A stretch of 8,667 bases of DNA from Candidatus Solincola tengchongensis. GTDB taxonomy: Bacteria; Actinomycetota; Geothermincolia; Geothermincolales; RBG-13-55-18. Under the pieces are notes generated by a model. It was not told the DNA's origin. It saw only the letters and a program-made list of their open reading frames with translations, and searched no databases. The stretch is from positions 1-8,667 of the forward strand of contig JACVJH010000255.1 in assembly GCA_015711895.1 (NCBI GenBank). The letters run 5' to 3'. The position numbers and the translations under genes are program-made. Shown piece by piece: positions 1 to 6,066 of the stretch (within the stretch, counting starts at the first letter, position 1; the number at the start of each line of letters is the position of its first letter).

Positions 1-2387
1 TCCTCCCCTCCCGCAGGGGTGAAATAGACGGTGAGGTTCCCCTGGGAATCGGACACGATGCGGTAAGTGCCGGCCCGCGTCTCGTTCACGGGTCGGCCAA
101 AGACCGAGAAAATGCTGCTTGTTCCCCCGCTCTCCAGGCTCACCTCCCCCGCATAAGCGCCCAGGATCCCGAAAACGCGCTCCGGGTTTTCCCGCAACGC
201 CGCGGAAAGCCTTTCCTCGTCCAGTTGAAGTTGTCCGCTTTTCAACGCATCAACCGCAGTTCCCACCTTACCCAGCGATATGCCGATGTCCATGAGGGTC
301 CTGGGGCCCCCCTCCACCCCCTCCGGCAGAAGCGAGGGGAGAGATCGAAGCCGGTTTAGGATGTCCCGCGCTTGAGAGACCCCGGCCAGCAGGCCGGCCT
401 CCTTCTTCTCCGCGTCGTATTTTAGGTACTCGTATATCTTGGCTATGGTCTGGTTGTATGAACTGACGAAGTCCTTCACCTTCCCGACCGCGGCATCAAC
501 GTCTGGCTCCACGACCAGCACGCAAGGGAGGTAGTTCCCGCCGGAATCCTTCCCGCTGACCTCCTTGAGCTGAAGGGTCAATCCGGGTATCACACCGCTG
601 ACCGTGTTCGTGGCGCTGTATATGGGCAGGCCACCGTTGTAGCCTTCCACGATGAAGGAGGCGGAACTGCCCAGGGCCTGCGAATCGCCATCCGCAACCC
701 CCAGGACCTCCAACAGGTTTCCCGCCGCATCCGCGAGTTCCAGGGAGAGCGGACCGGTGGAGGTGGAGGTGAGGTTAACCCGGTCGGCCAAGGGGTCGTA
801 GGTCGCCCGCACCCCCGCCCCGGCCATATTGATGCGGGAGAGGAGGCCGGAGAGGGTATCGGCGTACTTGTCGTAGTAGAGGGTCTTTCCGTTGATTGAC
901 AGCGCTCCTCCCGCTTTGCCGCCCTGGGAGGCCATGATACGAAGCGCTTCGGGCCCCGAGGTGAACTCAAGGGTCCGCGACGCCGACGTTTCCTCGAGCA
1001 TGTCGGTGACCGCCAGCCGGACCCTTCCTTCCTCATCCCGCAGCAGGGAGACGCTCACAGAGCCGGCTCCCCCCAAGGCGGCGTTCATCTTGGCCTCCAG
1101 GTCGGCGGCCACCGCGGTGAGGTCGGTGACGCCCGCTTGTGCGGCGTTCAGAGCCGCGGTCTCGTAATCGACACCCCGATAGTTGAAGGTCACCGTCTCC
1201 GTTCCCTCCAGGTCGAAGCCCGCCTTTTCCTCCTGGACGGAGAGGAACCCGGAAAGCCATCCGTCTTTGAGGTGGGCGCTGAAGCCGGCCTGGTACAGCG
1301 ATCGCGAGGTGGAGAGCCTTCCCAGAGGCAACTGGCCCGCTATCGCCTTTCCGTCCTGCGCCCCCCCGGCGGAGAGAAGGGACTCCAGGCCGGTGGTGTC
1401 CGTGCCGGAGAGGGCGGTCACCGCCACCTCCCCTTTTCCGCCGCGGTCCACGACCACCAGGCGGCCGTTTCCGGATCCCGAGGGGTCGTCCACGGCTACC
1501 GACAGAGAGCCCGCCCCGCCCAGGGCGCGGTTCATGGCCGCCTCCAGTTGGTAAGCCAGCTCGGAGAGGGTGGTGATCCCGGCCTGAGCCGGGCCCAGAT
1601 CGCCGACGGCGGTCGAATAGGTGTTCCCGCCGTAGACGAAGGTCACAGTGACGTCCGCAGAGAGGTCGCCGGAAACCGTCCCCTCCGCGGTGCCCTCAGC
1701 AACGCCCCCCACCCATGCGGCGGTCTCCGCTGCGCCGGAGAGTCCGGCAAGGGCAAGAAGGTCGCTGGTGTCGGAGACGCTTCCGAGCACCAGTCGGTCT
1801 CCGGTGGTGTAGACGGACAGGACGTTGAGGCGTCCGGCTGCGTCTCCGAGGAGCACGGCCCGCGCGCCGGCTCCTGAAGCGTTTATCCCCTCCACCACCG
1901 AGTTCGTACCGGCGGCCAAGGTGGTATCGGAATCTACGTACACGCGCACGCCGTTCACCGAAAAATATCCCACTTTAGGAGCGGTGGGTAATGCCTGAGA
2001 GAGCGGGAGCGCGGTGTCAACCGCGGATCCCAGAGGGAGTGCGGAGGCGGCGGTGGTGGGTGTGGCCAGGGAGAGGACCGTGACCCGGTAGGTGCCGGGC
2101 TGGGCGTCGGCGGCGGCCGAGGCCGCGAGCGCGCTTCCCGACGTCTCCACCTTCTTGGCGGCGAGGCTGGAATACATTCCCAGGGTGAAGGCCTTGCTCT
2201 TGAGCTCCAGGAGGCGGGCGTTGATCTCGGTCAAGGCGGATATCTGGGCCTCCAACCTCTGCCGCTTCAGCTCGATGAGGGTGACCGGCTTCCTCTCCAG
2301 GGCCAGCAGGGAATCGATGACCTCCCTCCAGTTCAGACCGCTGGAAAGGCCGGAAACACCCCCCAGGGAGCTCATGTAATGACTCAT
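1..2387 (-). CDS. fliD: Flagellar filament cap protein FliD (HAP2), 3' end cut off by the window
   Basis: FliD caps the filament tip outside the cell and promotes folding of each incoming flagellin. The frame is open from the ATG at 2387 to the left edge, giving 795 residues without the C-terminal end. An SD-like GGGAGTG lies 7 nt upstream; the second Met (2375) has none. Residues 7-35 (GVSGLSSGLNWREVIDSLLA and following) match the FliD N-terminal domain. A hook-IN-like segment (NGVRVYVDSDTTL) lies near 141-190 and a second (SINGKTLYYDKYADTL) near 496-540. The C-terminal domain begins around 590 with SATNTVSGVIPGLTL and continues with KVKDFVSSYNQTIAKIYEYL. Between the hook-IN segments is a duplicated module (residues about 246-314 and 397-462). 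The protein is longer than many FliDs because of this insert. It lies 77 bp downstream of flaG. The frame agrees at four places checked, so I see no frameshift. fliS would be expected next, outside the window. Confidence 0.95.
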   Translation of the reverse strand, partial: MSHYMSSLGGVSGLSSGLNWREVIDSLLALERKPVTLIELKRQRLEAQISALTEINARLLELKSKAFTLGMYSSLAAKKVETSGSALAASAAADAQPGTYRVTVLSLATPTTAASALPLGSAVDTALPLSQALPTAPKVGYFSVNGVRVYVDSDTTLAAGTNSVVEGINASGAGARAVLLGDAAGRLNVLSVYTTGDRLVLGSVSDTSDLLALAGLSGAAETAAWVGGVAEGTAEGTVSGDLSADVTVTFVYGGNTYSTAVGDLGPAQAGITTLSELAYQLEAAMNRALGGAGSLSVAVDDPSGSGNGRLVVVDRGGKGEVAVTALSGTDTTGLESLLSAGGAQDGKAIAGQLPLGRLSTSRSLYQAGFSAHLKDGWLSGFLSVQEEKAGFDLEGTETVTFNYRGVDYETAALNAAQAGVTDLTAVAADLEAKMNAALGGAGSVSVSLLRDEEGRVRLAVTDMLEETSASRTLEFTSGPEALRIMASQGGKAGGALSINGKTLYYDKYADTLSGLLSRINMAGAGVRATYDPLADRVNLTSTSTGPLSLELADAAGNLLEVLGVADGDSQALGSSASFIVEGYNGGLPIYSATNTVSGVIPGLTLQLKEVSGKDSGGNYLPCVLVVEPDVDAAVGKVKDFVSSYNQTIAKIYEYLKYDAEKKEAGLLAGVSQARDILNRLRSLPSLLPEGVEGGPRTLMDIGISLGKVGTAVDALKSGQLQLDEERLSAALRENPERVFGILGAYAGEVSLESGGTSSIFSVFGRPVNETRAGTYRIVSDSQGNLTVYFTPAGGE
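1002..1199 (-). repeat. Internal protein repeat in FliD, copy B
   Basis: This encodes FliD residues about 397-462 and aligns with copy A at roughly half of its positions by eye. The core ALGGAGSVSV is nearly identical to ALGGAGSLSV in copy A, while the flanks have diverged. It is immediately followed by the second hook-IN-like segment. Confidence 0.85.
1446..1652 (-). repeat. Internal protein repeat in FliD, copy A
   Basis: This encodes FliD residues about 246-314. It shares with copy B a strand TVTF-x-Y-x-G, then AQAG-[IV]-T, LE-x-x-MN, and ALGGAGS-[LV]-SV, ending in a hydrophobic strand and Asp. The conserved Met codons of the two copies lie 447 nt (149 residues) apart. Copy A has two extra residues before AQAG and three in the late loop. 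Confidence 0.85.
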
Positions 2388-2464
2388 GGGTTTTCACTCC
2401 CGGAAATTTTGCCTATTCAAGGTCGATCAACCGGAGCATACCTACTAACGGACACTCGCCACGC

Positions 2465-2866
2465 TCAGAAGACCCGGTCCAAGTTAACCCCCCTGGCCTC
2501 CCCCTGCAGCCGGTCCAGCCGGGAGAGGAAGTTGGCTACCATGTCCAGGTAGCTCTCCCGTGGGACCTCTGTCAGGGTCTCGCCCGTCTGGGCATCGGTT
2601 ATACGGATGATGACCCGGTTGGTGGCCTCGTGGACCTGGAGCTTCACCTCCCGGGGATGCCGCTGCACCAGTCGGTATAGGAGGCTCTCCGCCGGGGCCT
2701 CGGATTGGCGGGCGCGTTGGCGCTCTTCCTCGCGCAGCGCCGTGAGCGGTGCCTCCTCAGGTACGGCCGGGGCCCTGCCCGAAGCCACTCCCTCCCGGGG
2801 CCTTCCCGCTGGACTGCTCCCGTGGAAGAAGGAGGCGTAGGCTGCTCCTACCTTTCCGACGTCCAT
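2465..2866 (-). CDS. flaG: FlaG family flagellar protein
   Basis: FlaG-family proteins are small cytoplasmic or filament-associated proteins encoded between flagellin and fliD; mutants in some species have altered filament length. The C-terminal half is the FlaG domain: VKLQVHEATNRVIIRITDAQ, then TGETLTEVP and an amphipathic helix ending in FLSRLDRL. The first 70 residues are low in conservation and rich in Ala, Pro, Arg and Glu, as is common in the family. Three in-frame starts are close together: GTG 2875, ATG 2872 and ATG 2866. The SD-like GGAAGG at 2875-2880 overlaps the GTG and sits only 2 nt from ATG 2872, but 8 nt from ATG 2866, so 2866 is preferred (133 residues). The gene is 120 bp downstream of fliC, behind two hairpins, which could lower its expression relative to flagellin. 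Confidence 0.88.
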   Translation of the reverse strand: MDVGKVGAAYASFFHGSSPAGRPREGVASGRAPAVPEEAPLTALREEERQRARQSEAPAESLLYRLVQRHPREVKLQVHEATNRVIIRITDAQTGETLTEVPRESYLDMVANFLSRLDRLQGEARGVNLDRVF

Positions 2867-2896
2867 GTCCATCACCTTCCATCCCTGGCCGGCGGG

Positions 2897-2929
2897 GCCG
2901 CCCTCCCGGGCATGCCCGGGAAGGGCGGC
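2897..2929 (-). terminator. Long GC-rich palindrome between fliC and flaG
   Basis: The arm GCCGCCCT plus CCCGGGCA pairs with TGCCCGGG plus AGGGCGGC, with one bulged A: a 16-bp stem with almost no loop. It lies downstream of fliC and about 30 nt before the flaG start. No U-tract follows on either strand, so it may be an attenuator, an mRNA 3'-end stabiliser or a processing barrier rather than a full terminator. Its right arm overlaps a second, shorter hairpin (2918-2934). Confidence 0.55.
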
Positions 2930-2939
2930 TTCCCACCGA
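2916..2939 (-). repeat. 24-nt hairpin element, copy upstream of flaG
   Basis: This is the partner of 4549-4572, with the same GGGAAG-N5-CTTCCC core (2918-2934). Here the stem overlaps the right arm of the long palindrome 2897-2929, so the two structures cannot form at once in one transcript. Confidence 0.55.
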
Positions 2940-2951
2940 TGTAGGGGAAGG

Positions 2952-2975
2952 GGGCGGGGGCCGTAACCCCCACCC
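2952..2975 (-). terminator. Hairpin just after the flagellin stop codon
   Basis: On the minus strand GGGTGGGGG pairs with CCCCCGCCC around a 6-nt loop (TTACGG), a 9-bp stem with one G-T wobble. It begins 11 nt after the fliC stop. A pyrimidine-rich stretch follows, but not a run of T, so termination would be partial at best. This suits a locus where fliC is needed in far larger amounts than flaG and fliD. Confidence 0.45.
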
Positions 2976-2986
2976 TGTCCTTCCGT

Positions 2987-4090
2987 TTACCGCAGCAGCT
3001 GCAGCACGGTCTGGGGAACCGCGTTGGCCTGGGCCAGCATGGCCGTGCCGGCCTGGATCATGATCTGCTGGCGGGTGAAGTTGACCATCTCCGCGGCCAT
3101 GTCCACGTCGCGGATGCGGGAGTCCGAGGCTGAGATGTTCTCCACCGCAACGCCAAGGTTGGCGATGGTGTGCTCCAGCCGGTTCTGCACGGCCCCCAGA
3201 TCGGACCTCTGCTCCGAGACCTCTCCAATCGCCGAGTCCAGAGCGGAGATAGCCGCCTCGGCACCGGCGATGGTGCTGACGTCAAGGGTCGAGATGCCGA
3301 GAGCATCGGCCCGCATGTCCCCTATGCTCACGGTGATGGTCTCGTCCTTGTAGGCGCCGATGTGCAGGTACATGGAACCCGCGGTGACCTGGAACTCTCC
3401 GTCGCCGCTGGCGATGTCCGCGGTGAGGGCGGAGTTTATGGTCACAGCCACGGAGAAGCGTGAGAAGGTGACCACGGAGGTCTCGAACGCTCCCGTGGGA
3501 ACGGTCACCGCCACCACCTCGGAGTCGGTCCCGTCGCTCAGGGTAAGGGTTCCGGCGTCATCGAACGAGAGATAGTAGGTACCCGGAGCCGCCCCCAGCG
3601 ATTCCACCTTGCTGATCCCATAAGCCGGGGCCAGAGAGGTTCCAACCACACTGATGCTGGACGCGAGGCCGCCGTCGAGCAGCGTCTCCCCGTTGAACTT
3701 GGTGGACTCGGCGATCCTGGTCACTTCCTCTATGAGGCTGGAGACCTCCTGCTGGATAGCTGCGCGGTCGTTATCGGTCAGGGTGCCGTTGGAAGCCTGC
3801 ACGGCGAGCTCCCTCATCCTCTGGAGTATGGCGTGTGTCTCCTGCAAGGCACCCTCCGCCGTCTGGATGAGGGATATGCCGTCCTGGGCGTTGCGCACCG
3901 CCTGCTGCAGGCCCCTCACCTGGCTGCGCAGCTTCTCGCTGATGGACAGCCCGGCTGCGTCGTCCGCGGCCCGGTTGATGCGCAAGCCCGAGGAAAGGCG
4001 TTCCAGCGACTTGGACAGCAGGTTGTCGGTGAGGGTCAGGTTGCGGTGGGCGTTGTAAGCCGCGATGTTCTGGTTGATACGCAGAGCCAT
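2987..4090 (-). CDS. fliC: Flagellin (filament subunit)
   Basis: This is the main filament protein, exported through the flagellar type III apparatus and polymerised under the FliD cap. It has 367 residues. The N-terminal coiled-coil domain (1-140) starts MALRINQNIAAYNAHRNL and contains SLERLSSGLRINRAADDAAG and LQRMRELAVQASNG (89-102). The central surface domain is about 141-270 and includes IGDMRADALGI. The C-terminal helix domain is about 275-367 and ends AGTAMLAQANAVPQTVLQLL. There is no cysteine. The ATG at 4090 has AAGGAGG 10 nt upstream; an ATG at 4100 is in another frame and abuts the SD. The central domain is rich in Ser and Thr, which are possible O-glycosylation sites for the neighbouring transferases. 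The segment that TLR5 recognises in other flagellins is conserved in sequence, including Arg91. Confidence 0.97.
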   Translation of the reverse strand: MALRINQNIAAYNAHRNLTLTDNLLSKSLERLSSGLRINRAADDAAGLSISEKLRSQVRGLQQAVRNAQDGISLIQTAEGALQETHAILQRMRELAVQASNGTLTDNDRAAIQQEVSSLIEEVTRIAESTKFNGETLLDGGLASSISVVGTSLAPAYGISKVESLGAAPGTYYLSFDDAGTLTLSDGTDSEVVAVTVPTGAFETSVVTFSRFSVAVTINSALTADIASGDGEFQVTAGSMYLHIGAYKDETITVSIGDMRADALGISTLDVSTIAGAEAAISALDSAIGEVSEQRSDLGAVQNRLEHTIANLGVAVENISASDSRIRDVDMAAEMVNFTRQQIMIQAGTAMLAQANAVPQTVLQLLR

Positions 4091-4100
4091 CTTCTATCAT

Positions 4101-4150
4101 CCTCCTTGACGAATCTTATTCGGGCCGCTTGGGCCCCTCGGCTTCCTGCC
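4101..4150 (-). promoter_or_regulatory. fliC leader with tandem hairpins and candidate CsrA sites
   Basis: Reading toward fliC, the leader has GGC-AGGAA-GCC (4140-4150), a 3-bp stem with GGA in the loop. Next come GGGCC-CAAGC-GGCCC (4122-4136) and CGAAT-AAG-ATTCG (4110-4122), both perfect 5-bp stems. The SD, CAAGGAGGATG, follows at once. CsrA binds GGA motifs, preferably in loops and at the SD, and represses flagellin translation in Bacillus through two sites in the hag leader. Here the loop GGA and the SD GGA are about 40 nt apart. CsrA control is inferred from this pattern and from the nearby csrA gene. Confidence 0.4.
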
Positions 4151-4337
4151 TTGCGCCCGGCCTGTTCGCATCGGCGGGGCCGGCCGGCTCCGCCCCTCCC
4201 TGGGCATCCTCAAGGTCCCCTCTCCATGGCATCACCGTCCTTCCCTGAACTCCAAAAAGCCTCCGTGCCTTCTTTTCTCTTAATCTCGCCCCTTGTGCCG
4301 GGTTCCCCCATCCCCCCGTAGACGGATTGCATACCGG

Positions 4338-4508
4338 TCAAGAGGTGGATTGTTCCCTGCCCACAATGGAAGCGGAGCGCATCCTGCCCAGCTGGTTGAG
4401 GAGCTCCCCCAGTTCCCGCTGCACCTCGGCAGATACAGGGGGGAGTATGGTCAGCCAGAGGAAAACGGCGTTCTCCAGCAGTCCCAGCTGCCTGTCGGTG
4501 AGCTCCAT
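4338..4508 (-). CDS. Small hypothetical protein, 56 residues, upstream of flagellin
   Basis: I do not recognise this protein. From the ATG at 4508 it reads MELTDRQLGLLENAVFLWLT, then a Pro-containing break (LPPVSAEVQ), then an amphipathic helix (RELGELLNQLGRMR) and a polar tail. It looks like a small helical protein; the segment LLENAVFLWLTILPPV is hydrophobic but short and contains a Glu, so membrane insertion is uncertain. An in-frame TTG lies at 4526, but the ATG has AAGGAGG at 5 nt. The SD segment is duplicated just upstream. The gene ends 247 bp before fliC on the same strand. A small export chaperone or regulator is possible from position only. The strong SD and plausible composition are the only support for its being a gene. 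Confidence 0.5.
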   Translation of the reverse strand: MELTDRQLGLLENAVFLWLTILPPVSAEVQRELGELLNQLGRMRSASIVGREQSTS

Positions 4509-4511
4509 CCT

Positions 4512-4544
4512 TCCCTCCTTGGTCAACTGGCATCCCTCCTTGGT
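4512..4544 (-). repeat. Duplicated Shine-Dalgarno segment
   Basis: The 12-mer ACCAAGGAGGGA (minus strand) occurs exactly twice, at 4512-4523 and 4533-4544, 21 nt apart. The proximal copy places AAGGAGG 5 nt before the ATG at 4508. The distal copy is followed after 1 nt by an ATG in another frame that it could hardly serve. Both copies carry the CAAGGAGG core also found at the fliC SD, so they could bind ribosomes or CsrA. Confidence 0.6.
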
Positions 4545-4548
4545 CCGT

Positions 4549-4572
4549 CCGGGAAGGCCGACTTCCCATCGA
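4549..4572 (-). repeat. 24-nt hairpin element, copy upstream of the small gene
   Basis: This matches positions 2916-2939 at 21 of 24 bases. Its core GGGAAG-N5-CTTCCC (4551-4567) forms a 6-bp stem. The element ends about 40 nt upstream of the small gene's ATG; the other copy ends about 49 nt upstream of the flaG ATG, in the same orientation. Confidence 0.55.
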
Positions 4573-4691
4573 CACCATCATGTGGCCACCGCCGCCTCCC
4601 TCCATCCACCGAATGTCCCCCGACTTCCCGCCGCCGGGTGGATTGATGGCGGGACGGACGCAGCGGGACGGATGGATCCGGCACCCTTATC

Positions 4692-4728
4692 AGGTCCGGA
4701 GATCAAATTTTCCACGTCCCGGGTCCCG
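4692..4728. repeat. Intergenic direct repeat, copy 1
   Basis: It begins AGGTCCGGAGATCAAA and continues into CGTCCCGGGTCCCG. It matches copy 2 (4764-4799) at about 32 of 37 positions, with a period of 72 bp. The preceding CCCTTATC also recurs, with CAGGTCCG, at 4961-4978 just before the first glycosyltransferase. A 7-bp hairpin, TTCCACG/CGTGGAA with a 10-nt loop (4710-4733), lies inside this copy but not in copy 2. Confidence 0.7.
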
Positions 4729-4763
4729 TGGAAGCCTCTCCGGGAGTAGGCCAACAGACTACA

Positions 4764-4799
4764 AGGTCCGGAGATCAAACCCTCCCCGTCCCGGTCCCG
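4764..4799. repeat. Intergenic direct repeat, copy 2
   Basis: The first 16 bases are identical to copy 1. It then differs by CCC for TTT, one substitution and a 1-base gap. It carries no coding potential that I can support. Function is unknown; it could be a regulator-binding site, a promoter-region duplication or a dispersed intergenic repeat. Confidence 0.7.
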
Positions 4800-4825
4800 G
4801 CCCGCTCCGCCCTCGTCAATCCCCC

Positions 4826-4853
4826 CAAAGGTTGACCGTCAGGTCGCCGAAGG
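4826..4853 (+). promoter_or_regulatory. Candidate sigma-28 (FliA/SigD) promoter for the glycosyltransferase pair
   Basis: CAAAGGTT (4826-4833), 12 nt, then GCCGAAGG (4846-4853). Compared with the sigma-28 consensus TAAAGTTT-N11-GCCGATAA, this matches 6 of 8 in the -35 and the five leading GCCGA bases in the -10, with one extra spacer base. It lies 140 bp upstream of the first glycosyltransferase start. An overlapping sigma-A reading (TTGACC at 4832, TATTGC at 4856, 18-nt spacer) has a weaker -10. Both readings are inference. Confidence 0.35.
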
Positions 4854-4992
4854 GTTATTGCGCGCCGCCGAGAGGAATGGTGGAATGGCCCTCGGCGGTG
4901 CGGGGGGGACGGGCGGCCTTCCCGCATTCCCACGGTTCAGGTTTCGGACGTAGCCGTCCGCCCTTATCCGCAGGTCCGAAGGAGGGATGGGC

Positions 4993-6054
4993 ATGAGGGT
5001 GTTGTTCTGCTGCGCCAACCTTTCGGGAAGCGGCCACTATCGGTGCGTCTACCCGGCCCGGGCCCTGCGCCGCCGTGGACACGAGGCCGACTGGCAGTTG
5101 GGGGTGACCCTCGACCCGCGGACCTTCGAGCCTACAGACCTTTCCTATGACGTCTATGTGATACAGATGGCCCAGTACAAGGGAATGCTCGCCTTGCTCA
5201 AGAGGCTCTCCGCCCTGGGAAAAGTGGGTCTGGTGGAGGTGGACGACCATGTGCGAGCCACGCCCTTCTACAATCCGGCCTTCCGTTCCTTCCGTGGCCG
5301 GGGCGGGAAGGCGCGCGCGGTTGAGGAATGCGCCCGCGCGGCGGACGGGGTTACGGTCTCCACCCCTGAGCTGGCGGAGATCTTCACGCCCCTTAATCCC
5401 AACACCTTCCCCCTCCCCAACTGCATCGACCTTGAGGATCCCGTCTGGAACCCCGAGGCGGACAAAGAGGAGGGACGGGTCAAGGTGGGATGGGCCGGCT
5501 CACCTACCCATCTGGATGACTTTCGCCCTCTGGTCCCGGTGCTCGAGGCCCTTTGCCGCCGTTACCCGCAGGTGAAGGTGGCTGTGGGTGGTCCCGAGGA
5601 GGTCTACGCCTTGCTCGCCAACATACCTGAGGACCAAAAGGAATACCTGCCGCCGGTACCCTTCGAGCTCTACCCCAAAATGCTTGCACGCTTCGACATC
5701 GGCCTGGTGCCCCTTCTGGACAACGCGTTCAATCGCTGTAAGAGCGACCTCAAGGGCCTGGAGTACTCGGCCCTCGGTATACCCTTCCTGGCCAGCCCCC
5801 TGCCAGCTTACCGCCGACTGGTTGAGGAGGGAAAGAACGGCTTCCTCTGTTCCCACCGCAGGGAATGGTTCGGACGCCTGAGCCTCCTTGTGGAAAAGGA
5901 GGAGCTGCGCCGGAGGATGGGCGAGATGGCCAAAGAGTTCGTGGAGCGGCGCATGTCCAACCACTACGCCCCCCTTTGGGAGGGGATAATCGAGGCCCTG
6001 CTTCTGCGCCGTCGATTGCTCTCCTCCGTTGAAGCGGCATCCTCCTCCGGCTGA
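4993..6054 (+). CDS. GT-B fold glycosyltransferase (GT4-like)
   Basis: It is predicted to transfer a sugar from an activated nucleotide sugar to an acceptor in the cytoplasm. It has 353 residues from the ATG at 4993, which has AAGGAGG 7 nt upstream; the ATG at 4987 is only 1 nt from that SD. The N-terminal Rossmann-like half begins MRVLFCCANLSGSGHYRCVY, with VGLVEVDDHVRATPF near 78-92. The C-terminal half starts at KVGWAGSPTHLDDF (164-177) and has the donor-binding region DIGLVPLLDN (235-244) and KSDLKGLEYSALGIPFLAS (250-268), corresponding to the E-x7-E region of GT4-like enzymes. No signal peptide or membrane segment is seen. The gene heads a two-gene plus-strand unit divergent from the fliC side. 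Its place among filament genes suggests flagellin glycosylation; a surface-polysaccharide role cannot be excluded. Donor sugar is unknown. Confidence 0.85.
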   Translation: MRVLFCCANLSGSGHYRCVYPARALRRRGHEADWQLGVTLDPRTFEPTDLSYDVYVIQMAQYKGMLALLKRLSALGKVGLVEVDDHVRATPFYNPAFRSFRGRGGKARAVEECARAADGVTVSTPELAEIFTPLNPNTFPLPNCIDLEDPVWNPEADKEEGRVKVGWAGSPTHLDDFRPLVPVLEALCRRYPQVKVAVGGPEEVYALLANIPEDQKEYLPPVPFELYPKMLARFDIGLVPLLDNAFNRCKSDLKGLEYSALGIPFLASPLPAYRRLVEEGKNGFLCSHRREWFGRLSLLVEKEELRRRMGEMAKEFVERRMSNHYAPLWEGIIEALLLRRRLLSSVEAASSSG

Positions 6055-6066
6055 GGACGGCGCCTT

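Noticed and set aside
590..1260. Minus-strand open frames overlapping fliD in other registers, suggesting a broken gene
   Set aside because: The fliD frame itself reads through without a stop and matches the family on both sides; the other frames are shadows.
1137..1877. Long plus-strand open frame of 246 codons
   Set aside because: It lies antisense to fliD in GC-rich DNA, has no recognisable domain and no good SD, and fliD is clearly coding across it.
4168..4175. GCCGATGC on the minus strand as a sigma-28 -10 for fliC
   Set aside because: The -10 match is good, but 15-16 nt upstream there is only GC-rich palindrome and nothing like TAAA. I could not place a fliC promoter.
4173..4194. 22-nt GC-rich palindrome as a terminator in the fliC leader
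   Set aside because: It is nearly symmetrical, but it has no T-run and on the minus strand an A-C mismatch. It may affect leader folding, but I cannot assign a role.
4230..4260. Sigma-54-like GGCACG element upstream of fliC
   Set aside because: The GC of the -12 element is absent at the required 10-base distance.
4531..4533. ATG after the distal duplicated SD as a second start
   Set aside because: Spacing is only 1 nt and the frame gives a low-complexity, unrecognisable peptide.
4580..4996. Plus-strand open frame of 138 codons before the glycosyltransferase
   Set aside because: It is Pro/Arg/Ser-rich, contains the direct repeats, lacks an SD and overlaps the true start of the next gene.
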